From: Nissolia schottii
Lineage: Eukaryota; Streptophyta; Magnoliopsida; Fabales; Fabaceae
DNA length: 64,000 bases
NCBI GenBank assembly: GCA_003254905.1
Contig: QANU01110956.1
Location: 1-64,000, forward strand
Direction of reading: 5' to 3'
The notes under the pieces were generated by a model. That model had not been told where the DNA came from, made no database searches, and saw nothing but the letters and a program-made list of their open reading frames with translations. Below, in pieces: positions 1-12,176 of this stretch. Position 1 is the first letter of the stretch, and each line of letters begins with the position of its first letter. A program made the position numbers and the translations under genes.

Positions 1-1502
1 GAAAAGTACTTAATATGGTAAGTAGTATCTTCTTTGTTATTGATAAGAGTTCTGCTACACGTATACCAAAAATCATACACTATACTTACATCTCGTATTT
101 ATATATATAAAGTTTGTGTTTTAACTCATGTGATGTTTGTGCACTTAATTAAGTATAGTTGAGAGTATCATTTTCAAGTTTGTAATGTTTGTGCATTCGT
201 GAGAATAAAGTTTGTGCATTATTAATGATGTATGTATGAGTGTATGAAATTGGGTGTACATGTAGTATTTTTGTATTGATAATGATGTTGTGAAATAACA
301 TTTAGTTATTTTGTCCAAATTAAATGAGAAAGGAGAAATTTACTTTCTTTTTATTTTTTATTTTGTAGTTTTTTTTTTCTAAAAGTTTAGTTAATCAATC
401 TCTGACATACTGGTTAAGAAATCAATAAAAGTAACCTTTTATTAAAAAAGTAAACATTTTAAATCTTCCTCAATATATTGAATATAGTGTATATATAAAG
501 AAAAAAAATTCAAACTTTTTTTATTATAGACTACTTATTAATTGTCTTTAGACCACTCCTTAGGTAAACTCTTTTTCTAATAACATTACTCCGTTCGTTC
601 TTAAACATTTTCTAAATTTAAGCAATATTAATTATATTTCTTTTCTTAATGTACTCATATTAAATGTAAGTAAGTAGTGGAAGAGAGAAAATGAATAATA
701 GATAAGATAGTAAATGAAAATAAATATATTACATAGGGACAATTTATAAAGCATTACTCCAATTTTTTTTACTTTAAATTTTTTTAATTATTTATTTAAT
801 ACTCACGTATAAATCAAAGTAAACAGTTAAATAAGAAGTGTATTCATCCACTTATGTTATCCTAAATCTAACATAAATCTTACCTTACTTACTGAGATAT
901 AAATATCACGCACTTCATTAATTCAATTTTTTTTGGTGCACACTTTAGTAATTCAACTATAACATCTCCAGTTACTTGTTTTAAAGAGTCTTTAGTCTCA
1001 CTAATTGTTTAGCCACTTTGTTTACACCATTGAAATTGAGATTGAGAGAGTCTTAATTTGATGAGGTCATAAAAAAGAAAGTGGTCTTACTCTAAGAAAA
1101 GACTCATCTCACTTTATTTTGAATCAATGAATACATTTCATGTGTGTTTTATTTTTAATTTTATGATAAAATAACACAACTTATTTAAATTGAAAAGAGA
1201 GGCACGTTGAAAGTTATGTTATAGAATCATAATTGGGACCAAAATTTGATCCCTTCTCTTAAAGAGAAAAAAGACTATGCTTTTTTATATAAACATTTTT
1301 ATTTTTTTTATGACGCATCGATAAAGCGTCATGAATGTTACAAGGTTAGAGCCAAAACAGGGACATCGGAGAGGAGATGCTCTTACCCTCCAATACAATA
1401 CTACTTCACCATCTAGAAATAAATTCAGATATATGTATATATATATATATATATATATAAAATAAAAAAAAACATTATACAAATAATTAAAAGCCCGTTT
1501 AC
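1..1502 (-). other. Intron 1 of the oxidosqualene cyclase gene, continuing off the left edge
   Basis: The donor GT of the cyclase exon reads on the minus strand at 1502-1501, so everything to its left is intron or beyond. The stretch is strongly AT-rich. I looked on the minus strand for the usual second OSC exon (the segment after the LLMRMQ motif, with conserved aromatic and QXXXXXW-like sequence) and found none in these 1.5 kb. A TA dinucleotide tract lies at 1437-1459. Either the first intron exceeds 1.5 kb or the gene is a detached exon fragment. Confidence 0.55.
1437..1459. repeat. TA dinucleotide microsatellite
   Basis: An uninterrupted alternating TA tract just downstream of the cyclase exon 1 donor, inside the presumed first intron. 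Confidence 0.9.
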
Positions 1503-1697
1503 CTGCATTCTCATCAAGAGATCAGCACTTTGCTTAGTAGAGAATCGATTTTTGGTAAACTCATGGCGTAGCTTTTCAACCTCAGCACGTTCTTGATGAG
1601 TTCCAGCATGTGGATCAAACTCCCAATGTTGTCTTCCAATGAAGTTGTTCACTGAAACTAACCCTTCTCCTCCTTCTCCTATCTTCAACTTCCACAT
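1503..1697 (-). CDS. Oxidosqualene cyclase, lupeol-synthase type, first coding exon (partial)
   Basis: This 195-bp exon encodes 65 residues beginning [10 protein letters not shown], continuing [13 protein letters not shown] and ending [11 protein letters not shown]. That is the N-terminal signature of plant 2,3-oxidosqualene cyclases, which fold oxidosqualene into triterpenes at the ER membrane. The wording ([36 protein letters not shown]) is closer to legume lupeol synthases as I remember them than to beta-amyrin or cycloartenol synthases. The start is the Met of MWKLK; an upstream in-frame Met exists but is not conserved. The exon ends in a good donor, CAG then GTAAAC. The remaining exons, including the catalytic DCTAE motif, are not in the window, so function and intactness cannot be judged. 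Product specificity (lupeol versus amyrin) is inference. Confidence 0.85.
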
Positions 1698-2300
1698 CTT
1701 CCTTATATGTGTGTTTGTTTCTTTTTCTCTCTCTCTCTCTCTTCTTTTAGTTTCCTCTACCCCAGCTACTATTCCTTTTTCCAACTAACACACTTGATCA
1801 ATGCCCAGGCATCAATTCACCGAAATAAGAAAATATTAGATAATATATACATAAGAGTTTGTCTTAATAATTTAAGTGACATCTTCTTTGATCCTCTGTT
1901 AAGGAGTGAATCAAAGGAGTTGTATTCAATTTTTATTAGACAATATAAAATATGTCTAACCCAAAATATAATTATCTTACTTAAAGTTATATGAATACAT
2001 ATACACGAAACACACATAAGATAGAAATTCAATCAGAATATATTTATTACTAAGAAGACAAGAAATAAATCGTAGTGAACGGAAATTAATCAAGAGACAC
2101 ATGAGTAGTGCCAGGGGAATCATGAATTTGGGAAAGAGGAACCCTAAATAATTATTAAGTAGAAAATAAGGAATAGTGGCAGGGCTTCTTAGAGTAAGAC
2201 ACGTACCGATGATCACTTTGCCTGTGGCTGCCACTGCCAAATTAAGAGACTGGGCAGGGGATATATATAGCGTACGAGAGTGGAGCTGTAACTTGTGCCT
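1698..2300 (-). promoter_or_regulatory. Cyclase 5' leader and promoter, possible 5'-UTR intron
   Basis: A TATA-like TATATATA lies at about 2260-2272 on the minus strand, roughly 570 bp above the ATG, which is long for a plant leader. Between them a good donor (CG then GTACGTG) lies near 2206 and candidate acceptors near 1775, so a 5'-UTR intron is plausible. A CT/GA microsatellite at 1729-1742 falls just above the start codon. All assignments here are inferred from sequence patterns only. Confidence 0.35.
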
Positions 2301-2602
2301 TGTGGGGTACGTTTGGTAGATATTTATAACCAGTAATTACTATGACTTTTTTTTTTTTTTTAATTTAAAGAGGAGATCCAAGGTACTTGCACACCTATTT
2401 CATGGAGCGATGCTTTGCTTAACAAAGAAATCAACTTATAAAGTAATTTACTCCCTCGTATAAATGATATTTAATATTTTTTAGGATAAAAAAAAGTGTT
2501 AAGTATTATATGAATAAGTAAGTTAAATTTTTTAGGTCTCTCATTCCTTTTTCTATTTCACGAGAAATTCTTACGTGTTATGAGAACACTTATCAATCTC
2601 TT

Positions 2603-2865
2603 AGATAATTAAGTTATCGAAGTCAATCCCAAAAATTAGCTCAAAGGATAAACGATGTTTCACACTTATAAATCTTATCTATACCTTTTAAGAAATATGA
2701 GACTCTAATACACCCCCTTAGGCCTAGACATCTGAAGCGTGAAAATACCATTTTAGATAATTAAGTGATCTAATTCAATTTTAAAAATAATTTAAGAAAT
2801 GAGTGATATCTCACACTTATAAAATTTATTTAGACTTTTTTTTAAGTAATGTGAAACTCTAATAC
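2603..2865. repeat. Two diverged direct copies of a ~110-bp repeat
   Basis: Copy A (about 2603-2710) and copy B (about 2753-2865) both begin TTAGATAATTAAGT, carry TTTCACACTTATAAA or TCTCACACTTATAAA in the middle, and end GACTCTAATACAC or AACTCTAATACAC. A ~43-bp spacer separates them. The motif resembles dispersed repeats common in phaseoloid legumes; the family is not identified. Confidence 0.6.
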
Positions 2866-3660
2866 ACAATATAAAAAAATAATCTACCATCTAGTATCTA
2901 CCAAAAAAAAAAAAGAAATGAACGCTATCAATTATTATGGACTTTGTCAGGCTTTTATTTGTTAAGTACTAAATTGCAAAGAATAAACTGGTAATGATAC
3001 ATCTGAATGAAGTAATTACAAAAGAAAAAGTGGTGATCGTGTGTGAGTGAGTAGTATGTACTATAATGAATTATTGGGTTAGGTGGACAAAATATTACAT
3101 TATAAATAATATAAAAATAAACTTAAAAAAGATTTGAATAGAGTTAATAATAACCAAAAGTTAATTATAAAAAAAAATTCTCTTTATATAGTATAAAAGT
3201 ATAAATATAAATTAATTCTTTATTTATTATATATTTTATAAATATTGTAAACTAAAATTAATAAATGATCAAAATGATCATAAAATACGCATGAAACACA
3301 ACGTGTGTTTCATGATCGTAGACGGATTTCTCTTATTTCATTTTCCCTTGAACTATATTGATTCCAAACCTTAATTGGTTGCTCACTCTATTTTTATTGT
3401 TTTAATTTCACTCCAATACGCGTGTTTCTGTATCTGCCTTTAAAAGAAATTTGATCAAAAAACCGAAATTTTACTCTTTTTTTATCCTGCTACTTTATAT
3501 TTAGACTTAATAAATGTGATTACGTATTTAACTTAAGAATTATCATAGTCCTACATATATGCTCCTATCATTAGAGTGGGAAACACATGCTGACATTATA
3601 AATTATATATAATAATGATAAGATACCAAGAATCATATCTGCTAAGGTTGAGATAATTTA

Positions 3661-3869
3661 GGTTGTGTTTAGTATTAGGGATCAGATAGAGATATGAGAA
3701 CAAATTTTTTTTGTATTTTTTATACTTCATTAAAGCTGGGATAAAGGGGACAAAAAATATTTGCCTAACCGGGTGATGCAAAATCGGAGTGTAGAGGGAT
3801 AAGAATTTTCTCTGTCCCTGTCCTTATGCCGCTGTCCCCCTATCATATCTCTAATACCAAACAGAGTCT
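3661..3869. mobile_element. Tourist/PIF-Harbinger-like MITE
   Basis: The left end GGTTGTGTTTAGTATTAG pairs imperfectly with the right end CTAATACCAAACAGAGTCT, with similarity continuing inward (AGATAGAGATATGA against TCATATCTCT). The trinucleotide TTA flanks both ends (3658-3660 and 3870-3872), as expected for PIF/Harbinger insertion. About 209 bp with no coding capacity. Superfamily assignment is inference from the TTTGG-type end and the TTA duplication. Confidence 0.55.
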
Positions 3870-4286
3870 TTATGATTCTATATCATAAAATGCCCTTCAC
3901 ATAAAAGTTATTTGGGCTTGAAACGTGAATAATAATATTTAGAAGAATGAAACAAGTAAAGATCGTATTAAGAATATATTCCCAAAAGTTTAAGCTATTA
4001 GTAAAAATAATTAAATAATTTTGTAATTTGTATAAATAATTAAGACGAACAAGGGTCTGAACGAGTAGCTACATACACTCAAATTAAGGTGAGTTTTGAG
4101 CTATTAGAATTAGGATAAATAGTATTATATGGAATGGAAGTAGGTTATTTATAAGAAGGATCACGAGCAATCACTTTTCTTATAAAATGGGATAAGATTT
4201 AGGATTTTTTATAAGTATATTCCTTAAAATAATAAATTTCTGTAATATGTATATGATACAAGATTTATAATTATATGGCTAATGGT

Positions 4287-4492
4287 ACTGAAATCGCCAC
4301 AAGGCATGACGATTTCAATCCCAATTTTTTTTTAAAAAAAATTGTGAGGTACTGAAATCGCTATGGGGTGACGATTTTAACACTCACAGTATCTAAAATA
4401 GTCACACCTGATGACAATTTCAGTCCCTTTTTTCATTTTCTTTTTTTTAAAAAAAAAGAAAACTAAAATCGCCCTACACTATAACGATTTCA
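4287..4492. repeat. Four tandem degenerate hairpin units
   Basis: Units at about 4287-4322, 4351-4384, 4391-4425 and 4461-4492 each have a left arm like ACTGAAATCGCC and a right arm like GACGATTTCAAT, which are inverted repeats enclosing an 8-12 nt loop. Poly-T/poly-A tracts separate them. The third unit is the most decayed. This looks like a non-coding repeat array from a retroelement, but the source is not identified. Confidence 0.6.
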
Positions 4493-6735
4493 ATTTTTTT
4501 TGCCTTATATGTTTATAAATTATATTTTCTTTTAAGAAAGAATTACATTTAGAAACACCCATATGTTGATGCCCCTAAGATCTATCCTAATTTTAGCCTT
4601 GACTTGCGGCTCAACTCATCCTAAAAGTGGTCGTCTTAAGTGCTTCATGCGATTGATTCAGGTTCAAGATTTGACTCGACCCGTAATTGGCACATGCATT
4701 CAACACATGACCTATATATTTAGTTCGTAACAATGTTATATTTTAACATAAAGATATAATTAACATCAATTGTAGGTACTACACACTACTTTGGATACCT
4801 TTTATATTTTGCATGCTTGACTTTCATCGTTGGCTTATTTGATTTTCTACCCCCTTTATGTGGGGTAAGTACAGTAGTTTACACGTGGTAGCTTATATAT
4901 TTTACAACCAAACAAAGTCCAACTAACTTTCGAAGACAAATTAGTTGGCATGCTTTGCATGCTGGGTTTGAAGTCATACATATACCTAGCTCACACAGCC
5001 ACATAGTCTTTGATTTTCTAAACGTTCTCTAAGTCTATTAGTACATTTTTAAATTATAATCATATGATATATAACAAGATTTCGTTGATTTTAGCCGTCT
5101 CATGCATGTACAATGGATACTTTCTTAAGTTATTTTTCTTTAATTCTTTCTTAATTTATTTTACAAGTTTCCATTAAATAGCTAGCTAACTTAATTTCAT
5201 GCTAGCTATGCAAATCTAGTCATGATTATGTTTTTGCTCTTGTGGATTTAATTGCAACAATTTTTAGCGGTGATTTTTTAAAAAAATGTATTAATGTCGC
5301 TGATATTTATTTTTTGATTTATTTATGTTATAGTACATTAGATTCTAGAGAGAATATTATTACTTAAGCCTAAGTTTAATGCATCATGTTTAAACACACT
5401 TACAATAAATGAAAGGGTGACCTAATAGTTTTATTTAAAATGCACTCATTTAGTATTTATGGATTACTTCTTTATTTTTTTATTTTGTAAATGTAATTAA
5501 GTATAAGGTGTTAAACTTGTAAGTATCCATAACTAAAGTTTGATTAATGATAAGGAGGTTAGTTCTCTACAATGTAAAAAGTCGTTCGCATTTATGTGTC
5601 TTGCATATTTCCAATAAGATTTGTCTTCGGCGGAAGAAGACTTGTGAAAAAATGAATAAAAAATACTAACTTCTGAGTGTCCAATTTCTAGATTATAAGA
5701 CTAATTAAAATAAGAAACATCACAGCTGCCTTCTTCGGGTGCTATATCAGCTACTACTTTTCGAAGTTTTTGCCCATTACCTACAATGGGCTTCAGCCCA
5801 AGTGACCCACATGAATAATACCCAACACTATTATTTGTGGACATATAATTTTGTATTTGACCTAATAACAATAATGCCTAGTGACTAGTGTCTTCGATCC
5901 AACTAAACAGAACAAATTTAACCAAAGAAGAAAAAAAAAGGTTTTATTAAGGACAAAAGGAAGTGTTATTTTACTATTTATTTGTAATATTTAATAATTT
6001 TTATTTATTTCTATTCATATAAGCAATCACACATATATACAAATATTATACATAAATATATATCTTACAATAGTCAGGTGAGAAATAAAGAAAGCTAAAA
6101 TTGCAAGAATTTGTGCCTCGTGTTAATTATGTCTAATATAATATTATAGTTTGATAATTATGGGAATGCTAAATTTATTGGGTAATTCATAAAAAAAATA
6201 TCATAATGAATTGTCATATATGTAAAGACATAACTATATAAAAGTAAAAGCATGACTAGCTAGTATGAGGGTTATGTTAGAGGCACACTCTTTCATATCT
6301 TTATAAAGAAATGATGTGGTTATCTCTCCATCAAGCATTGGAGTCAATATCTTCATCAATATTGTGTTTGAAGAAAGTGGTCAAAAAAGAGAAATCATCG
6401 TTCACCATAATTCTACAAGCTCAATGATTGTTTCCGTACTCAAGTTCATATAGAATGGTATACTTTATTGATCTAAAATTTGTCAAAAAACATTAAACTT
6501 TATATGATAAATGATATATGCCTAAAGCAATTATTACTTAAAAAATATTCTTAATGACACTTAAAGAAGGATTAAGATTTATATGACCGATAGAAAAATA
6601 TAGAAATAAGGTTTTAGAGAAGGGAGATAGGAGGGAAGAAGATATCAATGATACCATAATTTTCATAGTTAATAGTTTTAAGATAATTAGTTGGTATAAC
6701 AATAATCATCAATAAAACCCCAACAATCAGTCTAA

Positions 6736-8520
6736 AGTAGTAGCACCTTTGTTTTGAGGTTGTGACAGTTAATCCATCCTATATCCAGTAAACCATTAGT
6801 GATCACCTTGTAGCCCGTAGTTAATCGTAACAAGGTAGTTAGACAGCACGGTAATACTTATCAGTACCCCCATCAGTAGACATTGCATAGGTCACATCTA
6901 GTTATGCATAAATGCCGTGAACCAATGATAACCATATGGTCGTTAACTAGTCAAGTCATGCCAATTAGGTGCTAGTTAGGTAATCGTTAGTCAAGGTGTC
7001 GTTCTAGTATAGCTAGTGGTCATGAGATAGTGGTAACCGAATAGTTAGACGGTTCAACCATAGTCGAGTACCCAACCGATATATAAACCTAGCCATAGCG
7101 TCAGAGGTCAGACTAGTTAGTTGGCATAGTTAAGATAGATCAATCAGTCAGTAATGATTAAGGTAGAGATGTCGTAGGGTGCTAGAACCATTATTCAGTA
7201 TAGTTATTCTAAAGTAGTCAGTCACCATAAGATCATAGTTAGCATAGTCATAACAGATAGTGGTGGAGGTCATAGCAGCTAGTCCAAGTGCAGGTAGTAA
7301 GCTACATAAGGAACCAGAATAGTTAGCCAGTACAACCAGCCATGGTATTCAACCTAGTCAACCAGTACAATAAGTTAAAGTAACTAGCAGCCAGTTGCCA
7401 GTCGTTAGCCAGTCAATGATAGGTGACACAAGCTGCAGTCCTTAACCTCGTTGAGTTATTCAGTTATAGTAATTCAGATAGGTAAATAGCTTAGTGACTG
7501 AACTAGACCTAATAATTTAACATGACACATAAATGCTAAGATAATAAATACAATGACCTGATAACTCAAGTATCTCAAGCGCTTAGCAGATCCACTAACC
7601 TAAACAGTCAGTAACTCAAATAGAATAATAGATACCGATTTCAATGGTAGGATAGGATCACGTCAGATAAATAGAACTCAAATAATTGCTCAAGTGATTG
7701 TTTGTGTGTAGTTTGTTATGGTTATGACCCAGTGTAGACCAAACGGGCATGTCGTCCTAATGCACCGTAAGACCCTACATCTATTTTTCTAGTTGGCACG
7801 AGTTCAGCATACTCGGTGAGTCCCAGATATGGGTTCAACGTACCCACAGATTCTCAATATACCCTATGGATTTAGCGTACCCAGTACTGCAAAGATTTAT
7901 CCTAGAAAAGTAAGGCTAGACTTGTTCCTCCTTAACTGAGGTTAAGACTTGTCTCCCTTTGACCCCTCAGGTAGAGATGGACAAATTAAGTATTAATAGC
8001 CTGCGTGATATCTCAGTTCAGTTATCGGTGATCATGTGACACCACCGTTCAGTTAGTCAGATTGTGTAGATACACCGTAAGATCTCATATACAACTCACC
8101 AAACTCCCCAATGGTATTATTATCTACAGTGTGTGCGCCAATATTCATATAACGACTTGTTGCAGTATTTATGTTGGTTTTAGCATGCTTTCATATTTGT
8201 ATGTGTATATTGGTGCTCTATATGTATAATTGCATGACTCAATTATTGCTTTATTGAATTATTAATGTATGTTTTCAGTATATGCTATGTGAGTGGTACC
8301 ATGGTATCCATTTACTGTGTGATGAAATCAACCCTCATCTATTTGTTTCAGACATGTGAAGACTGTTGAGTTGATCATTTAGTATAGTGATAGTACTAGT
8401 CTTTGAGTTAGTGATGAACTCTGCTTTGTAGGGAATAAATTAGTGTGTCAGTTAGAAGTTACTTCAGCGGGTCACAAGCAAGGTTTTCGAACGTTACACT
8501 TGATTAGATAACTTATATTC
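6736..8520. repeat. GC-shifted repetitive island, probable decayed retroelement
   Basis: Base composition changes abruptly from A/T-dominated flanks to a mixed composition. The first part (about 6736-7660) is saturated with short degenerate motifs such as AGTTAG, AGTCAG and TAGTCA. The second part (about 7680-8480) holds non-coding sequence with repeated CACCGTAAGA at two places. No long open frame, LTR pair or primer-binding site could be identified. It most resembles non-coding parts of plant LTR retrotransposons, but that is inference. Confidence 0.4.
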
Positions 8521-8820
8521 AGTTATGCATGTACAAACAATTTTCATATTTTCAGTTGTTATATGCGACTTTTGAAATAATGAGATAAAAAAAACTTTAG
8601 TTTTATTTACGTGATAAAATATAATTAAATGACTATAAAATATTTTTTTTTACCTTGTTAGTTCATATAAATTAATCTCTATCATTAAAACTCTTTTACC
8701 GTTATAGCTCAAAAAAATTAGTAAAACAGAAAGTTCCGTTTAGCAAAGACTTTAGCTAGACTGTTACCCCCACAATTTTTTTTTTATGCTTCACATAATA
8801 TACTCAATAATATACATTAA

Positions 8821-8841
8821 TATATATATATATATATATAT
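8821..8841. repeat. TA dinucleotide microsatellite
   Basis: An uninterrupted TA tract in intergenic DNA. Confidence 0.9.
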
Positions 8842-9780
8842 TAATAAAATTGATGTTATGATAGGCTATTAAGAGATTAATTTACATGCACTTACAATAT
8901 AAAAGTGTTTCATAATGTCATTAAATCATGAAGAAATTTGTAAATAGACACAATTCTAATATTTACATTTAGACACACTTAAAAAAATGTGAATTTTATA
9001 ATTTTATTCAAGATATATTTACATGTTTATAGATTTCACTACCACAATATGAATGTGCTAAATGTGAGTTGTTGAAATTATATCCAAAAATTTGCTCTTA
9101 ATAATGTGCTACGAGAATTTTAAAATAATGAGGTAAATCTCAATTACTACTTTTATATGTGATAGTAGATAATCTCTATTATCAAAGCTCTTTTATCTTT
9201 AATACTCACAAAAATCAGTAAAACAGAAAATTACAGTTCAGCTGAGCTCAGGCTTTGACTAGACTAACCTGTTACCCCCGGCATGGCATTCAATACATTT
9301 TTTGATGCTTACCCCCAAACCCACAAAAGGCTTTTCTAGTTTCGAGTAAAATAATAATTTTAGATGATAAACCCAAAAGGTTACTAGGTTCAGTTTTTTG
9401 AAACAAACAATGTTATATTTAAACTTAACATCTCATTTTAATATCGTCTAATTTTTTTATGAGACCAAATTTAATTTTTCATATCCATATTTTAATGAAT
9501 TTAATTACTACTGACATAACTTTGCTTCATACTTAACGTTAGAAATTAAACCGTTAATGCGTAAACATTTAATTTAATTAAAGGAGAACAATATATTAAT
9601 TAATTTTGACCACTTTTAGAGAAGAAAATAGGAAAAAATGGCGTGATAACGCGTCTGCAAACAATTTTCATGTGACAGAGAAGAGCATAAAAACGGATTA
9701 GCATTGGTGATGGGTTAGTGTGCAACCGCAGCAGCCGAGTGAAGGGCGCAAATAATGCACACTTCACGCTATCCCACCTC

Positions 9781-11086
9781 CCAACGATGCTACAATACAA
9801 AACAAAACAAAACAAAACAAATTATAATTGAAAAAGCAGTAAAAAGAAACGGAAAGGAGGAAGACTTGAAGAGGGGAAAATAATGTTACAGAAGACTGAG
9901 AAGAAAAAAGAGAAAAATAATTAATTAAAAACTAAGAAATTAAAAAAAAAAAAAAAAGGGTCATCCGTTTCGTTTTCTTTGGGTCTTCTCTTCAGTTTCT
10001 CCCTTTCATTCTCACCTCTCTTGCTTCTTCTTCCTCTTCCTCTTCCTCTTCCTCTTCTTCTCTTTTTCTCTCCATTCCGATTCTATTTCTCTTCGATCTC
10101 TTCAGACGGCGAATTCTTCAATCGGAACTCGCAATCCCTCTCTTTCTCTCTCGTCGTTCAGGTACAATACGACACGTCGTCTCTTACTTTGCTTTGTTCA
10201 ATTGGACTTGACGGATTTTTTTATTTAGGGTTTTGGAACTTTCTCATCTGTTTTGTTTTTGTGTTTCTTCTTTTGTGAGATCAATTGCTTTGTTCGATTG
10301 AAATTTCAGTGGCAAGCTGGTTCATCGGCGAGAATTTAGTTTCATTTTTTTTTCTTTTAAATTTTGGTTCTGTACTTCGTTTGACTAACCAGCTGTTTCA
10401 CTGTTTCGCATGGTTTCAGTGGAAATTTTGCCAGCTTTTGATCCAAGGATTGAAGGATTATGTTGCTGGTGAGCTTTGTGGCATGGTCTCTACAACTTGA
10501 TTTTACTGTTGTTATTGCTGTTTGTGTTTTTGTTCATGCAAAATTGGAACGCTGTTGAATCTCGTCTTCTGAGGGTTTTCTTTTTTGTTCCAAATTGTTT
10601 TTGTATAGTGTTATATATATGCATTCGATTTGCGGGCTTGGTTTTGCATGAAAGGAAAGGTATTGAATAGGGTTAGTTTGATTTTGCACGAAAGGAAAGG
10701 TATTGAATGGGGGTTTTCTTTCCCCTTTAGTTTTGATTTGTGACATTGAGAGCAATCTCCTTTTTTTTTTCTTTCAAAAATTAAAATGTCGACTGTGGTT
10801 TTCGGTTGCTGTTATGTTGATATTAACTAGATACTTGATAGATTAGCTCTTCTGCATTGATTATATGTAATTGAATGCAAAGAAAGAGTTGCCTTTGTTG
10901 TTGTTGTTGTTGTGCAATTGAAATTTGTATATTTAGAAGCTAAAAACTTTTTAAGGTATACTTTGGTTTACCTTTTATTTATTTATTCGTTTTTATTAAA
11001 TTTTTTTCCTTTTCAGGTGGTTTAATTTGAGATTTCTGATGCTGAAGAAGTAATAAGGCTTAAAGCTTTTCTCTTTAGTGTGAAAG
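9781..11086 (+). promoter_or_regulatory. Kinase promoter, pyrimidine-rich leader exon and 5'-UTR intron
   Basis: A run of AAAAC pentamers (9797-9819) and an A tract (9941-9957) precede a dense CT-rich segment (about 9965-10160) typical of a plant 5' leader. The leader ends CAG then GTACAA at 10161/10162, and a polypyrimidine acceptor TTTTCAG ends at 11016, defining an ~855-bp intron in the 5' UTR. Inside it, TTTCAG at about 10419 and a TTGCTG/GTGAGC donor near 10474 could frame an optional ~54-nt leader exon. Splicing is predicted, not observed. Confidence 0.55.
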
Positions 11087-12129
11087 ATGTTGGACGGTGG
11101 TGCGAAATTCCCTGGACTGGACCTCAACAAGCCTACAACTGATAACTATTACGATTTTTCTCAAGGCTTTTACCGTAAGCTTGAGGAGGGTACCAATATG
11201 TCGATCGACAGCTTGCAAACAAGTAACGGTGGAGGATCTGTTGCAATGTCTGTTGATAATAGCAGTGTTGGGTCCAACGATTCCCATACTCGCATATTGA
11301 ACCACCAAGGGTTGCGGAGGCGTGCTAATGATAACTACTCTGTTGCACATAGTGTAAATCGTCGAGGGAGAGTCACACATGCTTTGAGTGATGATGCTTT
11401 GGCCCGAGCTCTAATGGATAATAGTTCCCCCACTGAGGGGCTTGAGAATTTTGATGAGTGGACAATTGATTTGAGGAAGCTTAATATGGGTGAGCCTTTT
11501 GCTCAAGGAGCTTTTGGAAAACTCTATAGGGGAACCTACAATGGTGAAGATGTTGCCATCAAAATCTTGGAGAGGCCTGAAAATGATCTAGCAAGGGCTC
11601 AGGTGATGGAACAACAGTTTCAGCAGGAGGTCATGATGCTGGCTACACTAAAGCATCCTAACATAGTTCGTTTCATTGGTGCGTGCCGTAAGCCAATGGT
11701 CTGGTGCATTGTAACAGAATATGCCAAAGGAGGTTCTGTTAGACAGTTTCTAATGAAGCGCCAGAACCGATCAGTTCCCCTCAAATTGGCTGTCAAGCAA
11801 GCTTTGGATGTTGCTAGAGGGATGGCATATGTTCATGGACTGGGGCTCATCCACAGGGACTTGAAATCTGACAATCTTTTGATTTTCGGTGACAAATCAA
11901 TAAAAATTGCTGACTTTGGAGTTGCACGGATTGAAGTGCAAACTGAAGGAATGACACCCGAGACTGGAACATACCGTTGGATGGCTCCGTAAGTTTTTTT
12001 GGTTCCCTTTTTTTATTGATATTAAATTTTATGCGCATGCTGGTTTAGTTTCTGAAATTTGTCGTAGTAAAACCTAGATATCTTAATGGAGGAAATACGA
12101 TAAAATTTTAAATGTCCCTTGCAAAAAAT

Positions 12130-12176
<47 letters not shown>

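Larger units (their letters stand above)
2301..9780. other. Gene-free, AT-rich intergenic interval
   Basis: About 7.5 kb without a credible coding region; the only open frames are short and have no recognisable protein. It holds a duplicated ~110-bp repeat (2603-2865), a Tourist-like MITE (3661-3869), four small hairpin units (4287-4492), a more GC-rich repetitive island (6736-8520) and a TA microsatellite (8821-8841), each listed separately. The remainder (4493-6735 and 8842-9780) shows nothing I can name apart from A/T tracts. Confidence 0.7.

Noticed and set aside
1977..2240. Minus-strand frame of 87 codons above the cyclase exon
   Set aside because: It overlaps the presumed leader and intron; codon content looks random. 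A leader-exon donor at 2206 explains the GC-richer start.
4287..4492. CRISPR-like spacing of repeated units
   Set aside because: Units are internally palindromic and diverged, spacers are A/T tracts, and the genome is a plant nuclear one.
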